64,000 nt of DNA from Streptomyces sp. HUAS MG91 (lineage in GTDB: Bacteria > Actinomycetota > Actinomycetes > Streptomycetales > Streptomycetaceae). The DNA is taken from contig NZ_CP159534.1 in NCBI RefSeq assembly GCF_040529335.1, positions 2,976,001 to 3,040,000 on the forward strand, given 5' to 3'. The notes below the pieces were generated by a model. The model searched no databases. It saw only the letters and a program-made list of their open reading frames with translations, and was not told the origin of the DNA. The translations under genes and the position numbers were made by a program. Shown piece after piece: positions 17,882 to 26,920 of the stretch; the stretch's first letter is position 1; each line of letters begins with the position of its first letter.

Positions 17882-19183
17882 ATGGGCGTCGCGGGTCCCC
17901 CTGGTCCGGTGATGGACCGGGACGAGGTGGACCGTGCCCTGGCCCGTCTCGGCGCCGAGCACGAAGCCATCGAGACGTCGCTGCTCGCGCTCCAGGACCA
18001 TGCGGGCCGCCGCCTGCTCGAAGGCGCCCGGCTGACCGGGACGACCCGGGAGCGCTGGTCGTCGGCCGAGCAGGCGATCACGCTGCTGTGGGCGTACTTC
18101 GACGCGTACGCGGGCGCGCTGCGCACCGCCCGCGAGATCCGCTCCCAGCGCCGCTGGCCCAGCCGGGACGACCTGCTGGAGCTGACCGACCTGCTGCGCG
18201 GCGAGAGCGTCACCGTCGCCCCGGGCGCGAGCACGGACGGTCTGTCGCCGTCGATCACCGGCCCGGCGAAGCTCTCCGAACAGTTCACGCTCGCCGCGCT
18301 CGTGGAGCGGATGAACGACCTGTACGCGTCGTCGCTGGACATGGTGGTGGCCGCCGACGCGGTGTGGTCGGCGCTGCCCGCCCGGATAGACCTGCTCGCC
18401 GCCGAGCTGGCCCGCACCCGGCAGCTCGCGCACTCCGTCGGCGTCCGCCCCGGCGAGCACCCGGCCGGTGACGACCTGGAGCGGATCACGGCCGTGCTGA
18501 CCCGGCTGCGCGAGGAAGTGGTCTCCGACCCGCTGGCGTACTGGCAGAAGGCGCGCGGCAGTTCGGCGCCCGGCGGCGGCCGCCCGGACACCACCGCGTA
18601 CGACCGGGAGGCGCGCGCCATCGAGGAGGTGCGGCGCGAGATCGACGCCGTGCTCACCGTGCGGCAGGACGCGGAGGCGCGGCTCGGCCGGCTGCGGGAC
18701 GTGCTCTCGCGCGCGGACCGCACGCTCGCCGAGGCGAGATCGGCGCGCGGCGAGGTCCTGGCGAAGATCGCCGCGTCGGAGGTGCCGGCCGTGTCGGGCC
18801 CGCCGACCGTGCTCCAGGAGCAGCTGGCGACGGCGGCCGAGTACCGCAGGCACGGCCAGTGGAACCGGCTCTCCCCGCTCCTGGAGTCGCTGGAGACGAA
18901 GGCGGAGGACGAACTGCTGCGGGCCCGCGAGTCGCTGACCGCGGTGACCGCTCCGCTGGCCGTCCGCGCGGAGCTGCGCGGGCGGCTCGACGCGTACAAG
19001 GCGAAGGTGGCCCGGCTCGGTTTCGCCGAGGACCCGATGCTCGTCGAGCGGTACGACGCGGCGCGCCGCATGCTGTGGAGCGCGCCCTGCGATCTGCAGG
19101 CGGCGGAGTCGGCGGTGCTGCGGTATCAGAGGGCGGCGGCGGACGTACTGGCCGCGCCCACGGACCAGAGGGGGGAGTCCTAG
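17882..19183 (+). CDS. Coiled-coil protein of the PknG locus, unknown function
   Basis: This 433-residue soluble protein has no membrane helix or recognised catalytic motif. Long helical, heptad-rich stretches lie at about 12-100 and 245-340, the latter rich in Glu, Arg and Leu (IEEVRREIDAVLTVRQDAEA). An Ala/Leu-rich helical C-terminal domain follows. The ATG at 17882 lies 50 bases after the GlnH-like gene, and the stop is two bases before the kinase GTG, so it is co-transcribed with both. It may be a scaffold between the membrane sensor and the kinase; this is inference from position only. Confidence 0.75.
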   Translation: MGVAGPPGPVMDRDEVDRALARLGAEHEAIETSLLALQDHAGRRLLEGARLTGTTRERWSSAEQAITLLWAYFDAYAGALRTAREIRSQRRWPSRDDLLELTDLLRGESVTVAPGASTDGLSPSITGPAKLSEQFTLAALVERMNDLYASSLDMVVAADAVWSALPARIDLLAAELARTRQLAHSVGVRPGEHPAGDDLERITAVLTRLREEVVSDPLAYWQKARGSSAPGGGRPDTTAYDREARAIEEVRREIDAVLTVRQDAEARLGRLRDVLSRADRTLAEARSARGEVLAKIAASEVPAVSGPPTVLQEQLATAAEYRRHGQWNRLSPLLESLETKAEDELLRARESLTAVTAPLAVRAELRGRLDAYKAKVARLGFAEDPMLVERYDAARRMLWSAPCDLQAAESAVLRYQRAAADVLAAPTDQRGES

Positions 19184-19185
19184 TC

Positions 19186-21846
19186 GTGGCGGGGGCTCAG
19201 AGATGCACGCGGCCCGGTTGCACGGGTCACTACGAGAACATGGGCGGGGAGCTGTACTGCGACACCTGCGGCCTGAAGCCGCAGGCCGCTCCCGCCGCGG
19301 GTCCCGGCGCGGGACCCGCCACGCGTCCCGGCGCCTGCCAGCGGCCCGGCTGCGGCGGCTCCTACGCGGACATGGGCGGCGGCGAGCTGTACTGCGACAC
19401 CTGCGGGCTGGCCCCGGTCGTGTCGCCGACCGGGATGGTGGCCTCGCAGCCGACCGGCATCGCGGGCGGCGGTTCGCGCGGCTCGCAGAGCTCCCGGTCC
19501 TCGGCGCGCTCCACGCGCACGTCGTCGCGCTCCTCGCAGTCGCGCCGGTCGGTCTCGGGGCGGCTGTCGCGCTCGCTGTCCGGGACGTCGGCCTCCCGGT
19601 CGGTGTCAGTGCGCAGTTCGGGGGCGAGCGCTAGCAGTTCGGGCCGGGCGCGGCTCGGCGCCGGGCTGGTCCGGGTTCCCGACGTGCCGCGGCCCGACCC
19701 GCGCGCGATGGTGCAGGAGAACCCCGAGGTCCCCGAGCGGAAGCGATTCTGCTCCCGCTCGGACTGCGGGGCGCCCGTGGGCCGCTCGCGCGGTGAGCGG
19801 GCGGGCCGCACCGAGGGCTTCTGCACCAAGTGCGGGCACCCGTACTCCTTCGTGCCGAAGCTGGGCGCGGGCGACGTCGTGCACGGCCAGTACGAGGTCG
19901 TGGGCTGTCTGGCGCACGGCGGTCTCGGCTGGGTCTATCTCGCCGTCGACCGCGCCGTCTCCGACCGCTGGGTGGTCCTCAAGGGCCTGCTCGACACCGG
20001 TGACCAGGACGCGATGGCGGCGGCGATCTCGGAGCGCCGCTTCCTCGCGGAGATCGAGCACTCGAACATCGTCCGGATCTACAACTTCGTCGAGCACCTC
20101 GACCAGCGCACCGGCTCCATGGACGGCTACATCGTCATGGAGTACGTGGGCGGCAAGTCGCTGAAGGAGATCGCCAACGAGCGGCGCACGCCGGAGGGCC
20201 GCCGCGACCCGCTGCCGGTCGAGCAGGCGTGCGCGTACGGCATCGAGGCGCTGGAGGCGCTCGGGCACCTGCACAGCCGCAATCTCCTGTACTGCGACTT
20301 CAAGGTCGACAACGCCATCCAGACCGAGGACCAGCTCAAGCTGATCGACATGGGCGCGGTCCGGCGGATGGACGACGCCGAGTCGGCGATCTACGGCACG
20401 GTCGGCTTCCAGGCGCCCGAGGTCGCCGAGGTCGGCCCGTCCGTCGCCTCCGACCTGTACACGGTCGCGCGCACCCTCGCCCTGCTCACCTTCGACTTCC
20501 AGGGCTACACGAATGTGTTCGTGGACTCCCTGCCCGACCCCGACAACATCGAGGTCTTCCGCCGCTACGAGTCGTTCTACCGGCTCCTGGTGCGGGCCAC
20601 CGACCCGGACCCGGCCCGTCGCTTCGCCTCCGCGCAGGAGATGGCCGAGCAGCTGACGGGCGTGCTGCGCGAGGTCGTCGCGCTCCAGACGAACCGGCCG
20701 CGGCCGGCCCTGTCGACGCTCTTCGGGCCCGAGGTGAAGGTCACGGACACGGAGCTGTTCGGCCGCCTGGACGCCGACGTGTCGCGGCTCGGGGTGCGCG
20801 AGGTTCCCGTACGGGCACGGCGGGGCAAGCCGGCCGCGCTGGCTGCGGCGCCCGCGCATCCCGCGCTGCCGCCGTCCCCTTCGGCGCTGGTCAGACCGCT
20901 CCAGGCGGTGACCACCGCGCTGGCCCTGCCGGTCCCCCGCGTCGACCCGAACGATCCGAACGCCGGGTTCCTCGCGGGCCTGATGACCTCCGCGCCCGCC
21001 GAGCTGATCGCGGCCCTGCACGCGGCCCCCGCCGGCTCCCCCGAACTGCGCCTGCGCGAGCTGCGGGCCCGCCTGGAGATGGGCGAACTCGACGCCGCGG
21101 GCCGGGGCCTGGCGGCCCTGGAGGCCGACCACCCCGACGACTGGCGGGTGGTCTGGTACCGGGGTGTGGCCGCGCTCTCGGTGGGCGACCACGCGAACGC
21201 GGCGCTGTCCTTCGACGCGATCTACGACGCGTTCCCCGGCGAGCCCGCGCCGAAGCTGGCGCTGGGCGTCTGCGCGGAGGTCCTGGGCCAGTTGGACAAC
21301 GCGGCGGAGTACTACCGCCTCGTCTGGGCCACCGACCCGAGCTACGTCAGCGCGGCGTTCGGCCTGGCCCGCGTACAGCTCGCCGCCGGTGACCGGGCCG
21401 GCTCGGTGCGCACCCTGGAGTCGGTACCCGAGTCCTCCATCCACTACACGGCGGCCCGGGTCGCCGCGGTCCGGGCCCGGCTGCGCGGACGGATGGCGGA
21501 GGCCCCCGCCGCGTCGAACGGCGACCCGCTGCTGGGCGACCTGACGGCCGCCGCGGGACAGGTCGAGGCGCTCGACGCGTTCGGCCTCGACGCGGTGCGC
21601 CGCGAGCAGTTGTCCACCGAGGTCCTCGGTACCGCGCTCGACTGGGTACTCTCCGGTAGGCAGGGTTCCGGTCAGCCGGCAGGCCCCGCAGGCACGGTGG
21701 TGCTCGGCAACGATCTGGACGAGCACGGACTGCGCCTCGGCCTGGAGCGCTCGTACCGGACACTGGCCAGGCTCGCTTCAAGGGGCGAGGAGAGGATCGA
21801 ACTGGTGGAGCGGGCCAACCGCTACCGCCCTCGGACGTGGGTGTGA
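19186..21846 (+). CDS. PknG-like serine/threonine protein kinase with three zinc ribbons and TPR domain
   Basis: GTG 19186 gives 886 residues, longer than mycobacterial PknG (about 750). Zinc ribbons use Cys7/12/25/28, Cys51/56/70/73 (a near-duplicate of the first) and Cys189/194/213/216 (rubredoxin-like, as in PknG). A Ser/Arg-rich spacer fills about 97-153. The kinase domain (about 234-510) has AHGGLGWVYLA as Gly loop, Lys266, catalytic loop YCDFKVDN (Asp371, Asn376; PknG itself lacks the HRD form) and DMG (Asp388). The C-terminal third (about 610-886) is TPR-like. In mycobacteria PknG adjusts glutamate metabolism in response to amino acids. The neighbouring phosphatase, VWA and FHA genes imply a full phospho-signalling set. 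Confidence 0.9.
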   Translation: MAGAQRCTRPGCTGHYENMGGELYCDTCGLKPQAAPAAGPGAGPATRPGACQRPGCGGSYADMGGGELYCDTCGLAPVVSPTGMVASQPTGIAGGGSRGSQSSRSSARSTRTSSRSSQSRRSVSGRLSRSLSGTSASRSVSVRSSGASASSSGRARLGAGLVRVPDVPRPDPRAMVQENPEVPERKRFCSRSDCGAPVGRSRGERAGRTEGFCTKCGHPYSFVPKLGAGDVVHGQYEVVGCLAHGGLGWVYLAVDRAVSDRWVVLKGLLDTGDQDAMAAAISERRFLAEIEHSNIVRIYNFVEHLDQRTGSMDGYIVMEYVGGKSLKEIANERRTPEGRRDPLPVEQACAYGIEALEALGHLHSRNLLYCDFKVDNAIQTEDQLKLIDMGAVRRMDDAESAIYGTVGFQAPEVAEVGPSVASDLYTVARTLALLTFDFQGYTNVFVDSLPDPDNIEVFRRYESFYRLLVRATDPDPARRFASAQEMAEQLTGVLREVVALQTNRPRPALSTLFGPEVKVTDTELFGRLDADVSRLGVREVPVRARRGKPAALAAAPAHPALPPSPSALVRPLQAVTTALALPVPRVDPNDPNAGFLAGLMTSAPAELIAALHAAPAGSPELRLRELRARLEMGELDAAGRGLAALEADHPDDWRVVWYRGVAALSVGDHANAALSFDAIYDAFPGEPAPKLALGVCAEVLGQLDNAAEYYRLVWATDPSYVSAAFGLARVQLAAGDRAGSVRTLESVPESSIHYTAARVAAVRARLRGRMAEAPAASNGDPLLGDLTAAAGQVEALDAFGLDAVRREQLSTEVLGTALDWVLSGRQGSGQPAGPAGTVVLGNDLDEHGLRLGLERSYRTLARLASRGEERIELVERANRYRPRTWV

Positions 21847-21850
21847 GTTG

Positions 21851-23095
21851 ATGTCGCAGACGCACCAGTCGACAGCTATGTCAGTGTGTCCCGCTTGCGA
21901 GGAGCCGCTCGAGGAGAGCGACCGCTTCTGCGGGGCCTGCGGATACGATCTTTCGTCGGCGCCCGGGGCGGCGACGCCGGACGACCGTCCGACGCTGACG
22001 ATGACGCCCGCGCCGGAGGCGGCCGCCGCGTGGCCGGCCGCCCAGGAGCCGGACAGTTCGGACACCCCCGCGCCGGTGCACCAGGCGACCGACCTGGAGG
22101 GCATCGAGTCCGGCGGCGGCGCGCCCGATCCCCGTACCGCGACGCCCGAGCAGCTGGAGGCGGCCACTCCGGCGGCCGGCACCAAGCTGTGCGTGGCCTG
22201 TCGCGCGGGGCAGGTCGACCCGGACGGCTACTGCGAGAACTGCGGGCACGCCCAGCCGCGCGAACGCGACCACATGGAGCAGGAGTTGGGCGCGGTCGCC
22301 GCGGTCAGCGACCGGGGCCTGCGCCACCACCGCAACGAGGACGCGTTCGTGATCTCCTCGGCCGCGCTGCCCGACGGCTCCGCCGCCGTGGTCGCGCTGG
22401 TCTGCGACGGGGTGTCGTCCGCGACCCGCCCCGACGACGCCTCGCTCGCCGCGACCCGCGCGGCCAACGAATCGCTGCACGAGTCCCTGCCGCGCGGCAC
22501 CCACCCGCAGCAGGCCCTGCACGAGGCGATCCTGGCGGCCGCCGAGGCGGTCAACGCGCTGGCGCAGGAGCCCGCGACGGCCCGCGAGCACCAGCCGCAC
22601 CAGAACGCCCCGGCGTGCACCTTCGTCGGCTCGATCGTCACCCGTGAGCTGCTGGTGGTCGGCTGGGTCGGCGACTCGCGCGCCTACTGGGTGCCCGACG
22701 ACCGCACCGCGACCGCGGCCCGGCTCACCGAGGACGACTCGTGGGCGGCGCAGATGGTCGCGGCGGGTCTGATGAACGAGGCGGAGGCGTACGCCGACGA
22801 GCGCGCCCACGCGATCACCGGCTGGCTCGGCGCGGACGCGTACGAACTGGAGCCGCACACCGCTTCCTTCAAGCCGGACCGGCCTGGTGTGGTGGTGGTG
22901 TGCACCGACGGCCTGTGGAACTACGCGGAGTCGGCGGAGCAGATGGCCCGGGCGGTGCCCGCCGACGCGGCCGGACGTCCGCTGCACGCGGCGCAGGTGC
23001 TGACCGGGCACGCCCTCGACGGCGGGGGCCACGACAACGTAACAGTGGCGGTCCTGCCGTTCCCGGGGGCCCGGCAGGGGGCAGGATCGGCCTGA
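21851..23095 (+). CDS. PP2C-type serine/threonine protein phosphatase with two zinc ribbons
   Basis: ATG 21851 is preferred (TTG 21848 is also in frame), giving 414 residues. Two N-terminal zinc ribbons, Cys13/16/27/30 and Cys114/117/128/131, flank an acidic, Pro-rich spacer. The PP2C catalytic domain (about 145-405) shows the metal-binding motifs: Asp154 and NED 162-164 (AVSDRGLRHHRNEDAFVIS), VCDGVSS, GWVGDSRAYW, VVCTDGLWN and GGHDNVTVAVL. It begins five bases after the kinase stop and should reverse its phosphorylations. Shared zinc ribbons with the kinase and FHA protein suggest a common dock. Confidence 0.92.
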   Translation: MSQTHQSTAMSVCPACEEPLEESDRFCGACGYDLSSAPGAATPDDRPTLTMTPAPEAAAAWPAAQEPDSSDTPAPVHQATDLEGIESGGGAPDPRTATPEQLEAATPAAGTKLCVACRAGQVDPDGYCENCGHAQPRERDHMEQELGAVAAVSDRGLRHHRNEDAFVISSAALPDGSAAVVALVCDGVSSATRPDDASLAATRAANESLHESLPRGTHPQQALHEAILAAAEAVNALAQEPATAREHQPHQNAPACTFVGSIVTRELLVVGWVGDSRAYWVPDDRTATAARLTEDDSWAAQMVAAGLMNEAEAYADERAHAITGWLGADAYELEPHTASFKPDRPGVVVVCTDGLWNYAESAEQMARAVPADAAGRPLHAAQVLTGHALDGGGHDNVTVAVLPFPGARQGAGSA

Positions 23096-23154
23096 GGCCG
23101 GCCCGCGCGTCGCTCAGTGCTCAAAGTGATGTTGTCCAGGGGGGACTTGTCATC

Positions 23155-24507
23155 ATGGCCAATTTCTCGAAGCCGACCGTGCCGCAGTTCTCGGTCGAGG
23201 TGTACCAGAACGAGTACCTGCCGGAGGGGGGCCGCGAGGTCAACGCGATCGTCACGGTGACCTCCACGGGCGGCGGGACGGTGGGCAGCGCCGTGGGCGC
23301 CCCGCACCTGTACAGCCCGGGCGGGACCGTGGACGCCGCGGTCGCGCTGATGGTCGACTGCTCCGGTTCGATGGACTATCCGCCGACCAAGATGCGCGGG
23401 GCGCGCGAGGCGTCGGCCGCCGCGATCGACACCCTGCGCGACGGCGTGCACTTCGCGGTGATCGCGGGCACCCACGTCGCCAAGGAGATCTATCCGGGCA
23501 ACGGCCGGCTCGCCGTGGCCGACGCCACCACTCGCGACCAGGCCAAGCAGGCGCTGCGCAAGCTGTCCGCGGGCGGCGGCACGGCGATCGGCACCTGGCT
23601 GCGGCTCGCCGACCGGCTGCTGTACGCGGCGGACTCCTCGGCGTCGATGGTGCGGCACGGCATCCTGCTGACCGACGGGCGCAACGAGCACGAGTCGCCG
23701 GAGGACCTGCGGGCGACCCTGGACGCGACCGCGGGCCGCTTCACCTGTGACGCGCGGGGCGTGGGCACCGACTGGGAAGTGAAGGAAGTCACAGGGATCG
23801 CCTCGGCGCTGCTCGGCACCGCCGACATCGTCGCCGACCCGGCCCACCTGGCCGCCGACTTCACGCAGATGATGGAGACGGCGATGGGCAAGGAGGTCGC
23901 GGACGTGAGCCTGCGCCTGTGGACCCCGCTCGGCTCCGAGATCAAGTTCGTGAAGCAAGTCGCGCCCACCGTCGAGGAGTTGACCGAGCGCCGCACCGAG
24001 GCGGGCCCGCGGGCCGGTGACTACCCCACCGGCTCCTGGGGCGACGAGTCCCGCGACTACCACGTCTGCGTCCAGGTCCCCACCGCCGAGCTGGGCCAGG
24101 AGATGCTGGCCGCCCGCGTCTCCCTGGTGATCCCGCAGCCGGACGGCTCGGCCCAGACCCTCTCGCAGGGGCTGGTCCGCGCGGTGTGGACGGACGACAT
24201 GGTGGCCTCCACGTCGATCAACCCGCAGGTCGCCCACTACACGGGCCAGGCGGAGCTGGCACAGGTGATCCAGCAGGGCCTGGACGCGCGCAAGGCGGGC
24301 GACGCGGACGGCGCGACGGCCAAGCTGGGCCGTGCGGTGCAGCTCGCGGCGCTCTCCGGAAACGCCGATACGGCGAAACTGCTTTCGAAGGTGGTGGACG
24401 TGGTGGACGCCGCGGAAGGTACTGTTCGATTGAAGCCGAAGGTCGCGGAGGCCGACGAGATGACTCTCGAAACCCGCTCCACCAAGACCGTCCGCGTCAA
24501 AAAATAG
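23155..24507 (+). CDS. von Willebrand factor type A domain protein
   Basis: The 450-residue protein has a VWA domain at about 60-245. It contains an intact metal-ion-dependent adhesion site, Asp68-x-Ser70-x-Ser72 (VDCSGSMD), and a later ILLTDGRNE strand. The C-terminal half is a beta-rich region (about 250-370) and a helical tail resembling TPR-like helices (about 375-430). There is no signal peptide, so it is cytosolic. VWA proteins next to PP2C phosphatases and kinases are known in TerY-P type triads, where they act as metal-dependent adaptors. Here it lies between the phosphatase and FHA genes of the PknG locus. Confidence 0.9.
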   Translation: MANFSKPTVPQFSVEVYQNEYLPEGGREVNAIVTVTSTGGGTVGSAVGAPHLYSPGGTVDAAVALMVDCSGSMDYPPTKMRGAREASAAAIDTLRDGVHFAVIAGTHVAKEIYPGNGRLAVADATTRDQAKQALRKLSAGGGTAIGTWLRLADRLLYAADSSASMVRHGILLTDGRNEHESPEDLRATLDATAGRFTCDARGVGTDWEVKEVTGIASALLGTADIVADPAHLAADFTQMMETAMGKEVADVSLRLWTPLGSEIKFVKQVAPTVEELTERRTEAGPRAGDYPTGSWGDESRDYHVCVQVPTAELGQEMLAARVSLVIPQPDGSAQTLSQGLVRAVWTDDMVASTSINPQVAHYTGQAELAQVIQQGLDARKAGDADGATAKLGRAVQLAALSGNADTAKLLSKVVDVVDAAEGTVRLKPKVAEADEMTLETRSTKTVRVKK

Positions 24508-24553
24508 CTTTCACGAACCAGATCACCACCCATCACCACCGATCATCACCACG

Positions 24554-24569
24554 GCAAGCCCGGGCTTGC
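24554..24569. repeat. 16-bp perfect palindrome between VWA and FHA genes
   Basis: GCAAGCCCGGGCTTGC is self-complementary and sits 14 bases before the AAGGAGAGGGGG ribosome site of the FHA gene. It could be a weak attenuating hairpin or a regulator site that sets FHA expression apart from the upstream genes. Confidence 0.4.
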
Positions 24570-24596
24570 TCTTGAAGGAGAGGGGGAAGCGCCGAC

Positions 24597-25709
24597 ATGC
24601 CGACCTGCCCGAACGGACACCAGTCGGGTTCCGACGACTGGTGCGAGGTCTGCGGTCACCGCATGGCCGGTGCCGTACCCCCGCCCCCGCCGCCGCCTCC
24701 GGCCCCCGGTTACGGCTACCCGCCGCAGCAGCAGGCTCCGCAGGGCCCGCCGCGGGCTCCGGAGCTGTGCCCGCAGTGCCGTACGCCGCGTGAGGGCGGT
24801 GCGCCCTTCTGCGAGGAGTGCCGCTGGAACTTCCTCACGAACACGGCGACGTCGTACACCCCCGCGGCCCCGAACCCGCCGCTGCCCACGTCGGGCGGCC
24901 CGGGCGGCCCTGGCGCCCCTGGTGTGCGCTTCCAGCAGCCGCCGCAGGGCCCCGGTCCCGGTCAGGGTCCCGGCCAGGACCCGTACGAGTACCAGGGCTC
25001 GCGCCCCTCGCAGATGAACCGCCCGGCAGAACCGATCCCGCCGGCCCCGTTCGGCAGCGAGCCCTCGGGCCCGGCGCCGTTCCCGCCCGGTCCCCCGCAG
25101 GCCTACCAGCCGCCGCCGGCCCAGCCCGGCCCGACGTTCGGCGGCCCCGGTGGGCACGGCGGTCCCGGTGGCCCCGGTGGCACGAGCGGTGACGACTGGA
25201 CGATCTCCCCGCCGTCGTCGCCCACCACGGCCCCGGACCAGGGCTACCAGCAGCAGCCCCCGCCGCCGTTCCAGCAGCAGCCTCCGCAGCAGCCGCAGGG
25301 CCATGTGACGTGGTCGGCGACGATCGGCCCGGACCGCGACTACTTCATGGCGATGATGCAGCGCAGCGGCCCCGAGGCATCGGGCCTGAACCTGCCCGCG
25401 TACTCCCCGGAGCAGCAGCGCCCGCTGGTCGGCAACCAGCTCTCGATCGGCCGCCGCCGCCACTCCACGGGCGACACCCCCGACATCGACCTGTCGGTCC
25501 CGCCGGAGGACCCCGGGGTCTCCCACCAGCACGCGGTGCTGGTCCAGCAGCCGGACGGCAGCTGGGCGGTGGTCGACCAGAACTCGACGAACGGCACCAC
25601 GGTCAACGGCGGCGAGGAGCCCATCCAACCCTTCGTCCCGGTCCCCCTCCAGGACGGCGACCGAGTCCACGTGGGCGCCTGGACCACCATCACCATCCAC
25701 AGAGGCTGA
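24597..25709 (+). CDS. FHA-domain protein with two zinc ribbons and proline-rich linker
   Basis: The protein has 370 residues. Zinc ribbons occupy Cys4/His8/Cys16/Cys19 and Cys57/60/71/74. A Pro/Gly/Gln-rich linker runs from about 85 to 235. An FHA domain (about 275-365) has the phosphothreonine-binding residues in LSIGRRR, VSHQHA and NSTNGTTVNG. FHA domains bind phosphorylated threonine, so this is a natural substrate or reader of the kinase encoded upstream. Mycobacterial PknG acts on the FHA protein GarA. This protein is much longer and lacks GarA's N-terminal ETTS phospho-site, so it is not called GarA. It is the last gene of the locus. Confidence 0.9.
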   Translation: MPTCPNGHQSGSDDWCEVCGHRMAGAVPPPPPPPPAPGYGYPPQQQAPQGPPRAPELCPQCRTPREGGAPFCEECRWNFLTNTATSYTPAAPNPPLPTSGGPGGPGAPGVRFQQPPQGPGPGQGPGQDPYEYQGSRPSQMNRPAEPIPPAPFGSEPSGPAPFPPGPPQAYQPPPAQPGPTFGGPGGHGGPGGPGGTSGDDWTISPPSSPTTAPDQGYQQQPPPPFQQQPPQQPQGHVTWSATIGPDRDYFMAMMQRSGPEASGLNLPAYSPEQQRPLVGNQLSIGRRRHSTGDTPDIDLSVPPEDPGVSHQHAVLVQQPDGSWAVVDQNSTNGTTVNGGEEPIQPFVPVPLQDGDRVHVGAWTTITIHRG

Positions 25710-25721
25710 CAGAGCCCCGTA

Positions 25722-25804
25722 AGGGGCGCGGGGAACTGCGCGGCCAGCCACGACGGGCCGGCACCCGACGAAGCACGTCGGGGGGCTCCGGGGGCGCAGC
25801 CCCC
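25722..25804. terminator. Terminator region between FHA and methyltransferase genes
   Basis: Two pieces lie between converging genes. AGGGGCGCGGGGAACTGCGC (25722-25741) is a copy of the dispersed motif seen at 15066-15085. A hairpin follows, with arms GGGGGCT (25781-25787) and AGCCCCC (25798-25804). This combination is common downstream of Streptomyces genes and should end transcription from both sides. Confidence 0.55.
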
Positions 25805-25847
25805 GGTTTCGGGACGGGAAGGGGCGGCGGGGGCGACTCCTCCCGCC

Positions 25848-26837
25848 CTACCCCCCACCGGGCAGCTCCCACAAACACCCCGCCCCCGGATCATCCAGCC
25901 ACACCCACTCGCGCCCCCCACTGACGGTCACCCCGAACCGCTCCCGCCCGGGCCGCCCCTCCCCCTCCCACCACGCAAGCACCTCGGAGACCGCCCGCCA
26001 CCCCCCGCTCAGGGCGAGCACGAACCGAAACGCGTCATCCCGCGCCACCCGCCGAGGCACCCCACCCTCACCGACCGCGCCGCCGCCCCCTTCCCCCCGC
26101 ACCGCGACGAAATACGCCGGCGTCGCCAGGAACCGCCCCTGCGCGAACCCCGCGTCCCGCACATCGAGCTCCAGCAACCCGGTAGCCACCGGCGCCAGAA
26201 TCCGCGCCCCGCTCCGGCACTGCCCCAGCCACCCCACCGGCACCGCCCGCAACGCACACGTAGCCACGATCCGGTCGAACGGCGCCCGCTCGGCACACCC
26301 CCGCGCCCCGTCCCCGGTGACGACGGCGGGCCGGTACCCGGCGGCGGCGAGATGCGCCCGCGCCGACTCGGTGATCTCCGGATCGAGATCGACGGTGGTG
26401 ACGGCCTCGTCCCCGAGCCGGTGCGCGAGCAGCGCGGCGTTGTACCCGGTCCCGGCCCCGATCTCCAGCACCCGGTGCCCGTCGCGCACATCGAGGTCGG
26501 CCAGCATCCTCGCCATGAGGGACGGCTGGCTGCTGGAGGAGACGAGTTCGCCGTCCCGCAGCCGGGTGGCGAGCGGCTGATCCGCGTACGCGCCCCGCAG
26601 CCACCGCTCGCGCCGCACGGGATCGGGGTCCTCGCCCCACAGCCGCTCGTGGCCGCCGGGCGCCCCGACGAAGTAGTAGGGCACGAAGAGATGCCGCGGG
26701 ACCTGCTCGAAGGCGTCCCGCCAGCGCGGATCCGCGTCCCAGACGCCGGTCCGGGCGATCTCGCGCACGAGCCCGGCCCGCGCCCGCCCGGCGAGGCCCG
26801 CGAGACCGCTCGCTCCGCCGACGCGCTCCTTACCCAT
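25848..26837 (-). CDS. PCMT-like SAM-dependent O-methyltransferase
   Basis: The 329-residue protein has the protein-L-isoaspartate methyltransferase architecture. The N-terminal DAFEQVPRHLFVPYYF and the SSSSQPSLMARML segment are followed by the SAM-binding motif VLEIGAGTGYNAALL and TGDGARG. A C-terminal extension of about 120 residues follows. Close relatives occur as peptide-modifying methyltransferases in graspetide clusters, but no ATP-grasp enzyme or precursor is nearby. A housekeeping isoaspartyl-type or unknown O-methylation role is more likely. It is transcribed divergently from the globin gene. Confidence 0.82.
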   Translation of the reverse strand: MGKERVGGASGLAGLAGRARAGLVREIARTGVWDADPRWRDAFEQVPRHLFVPYYFVGAPGGHERLWGEDPDPVRRERWLRGAYADQPLATRLRDGELVSSSSQPSLMARMLADLDVRDGHRVLEIGAGTGYNAALLAHRLGDEAVTTVDLDPEITESARAHLAAAGYRPAVVTGDGARGCAERAPFDRIVATCALRAVPVGWLGQCRSGARILAPVATGLLELDVRDAGFAQGRFLATPAYFVAVRGEGGGGAVGEGGVPRRVARDDAFRFVLALSGGWRAVSEVLAWWEGEGRPGRERFGVTVSGGREWVWLDDPGAGCLWELPGGG

Positions 26838-26920
26838 ACGACCACTGTGCGGCCCGCGCCGGGATTCGGCGAGGTCCTACGCCCCAAGTCCTGGATCTCC
26901 GCGTCTGAGACGATGGAGTG

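Noticed and set aside
24597..25709. Naming the FHA protein GarA
   Set aside because: It lacks the N-terminal ETTS phospho-motif, is more than twice GarA's length and has added zinc ribbons and a proline-rich linker.
25848..26837. Graspetide (omega-ester peptide) cluster suggested by the PCMT-like methyltransferase
   Set aside because: No ATP-grasp ligase or short precursor peptide gene is nearby.
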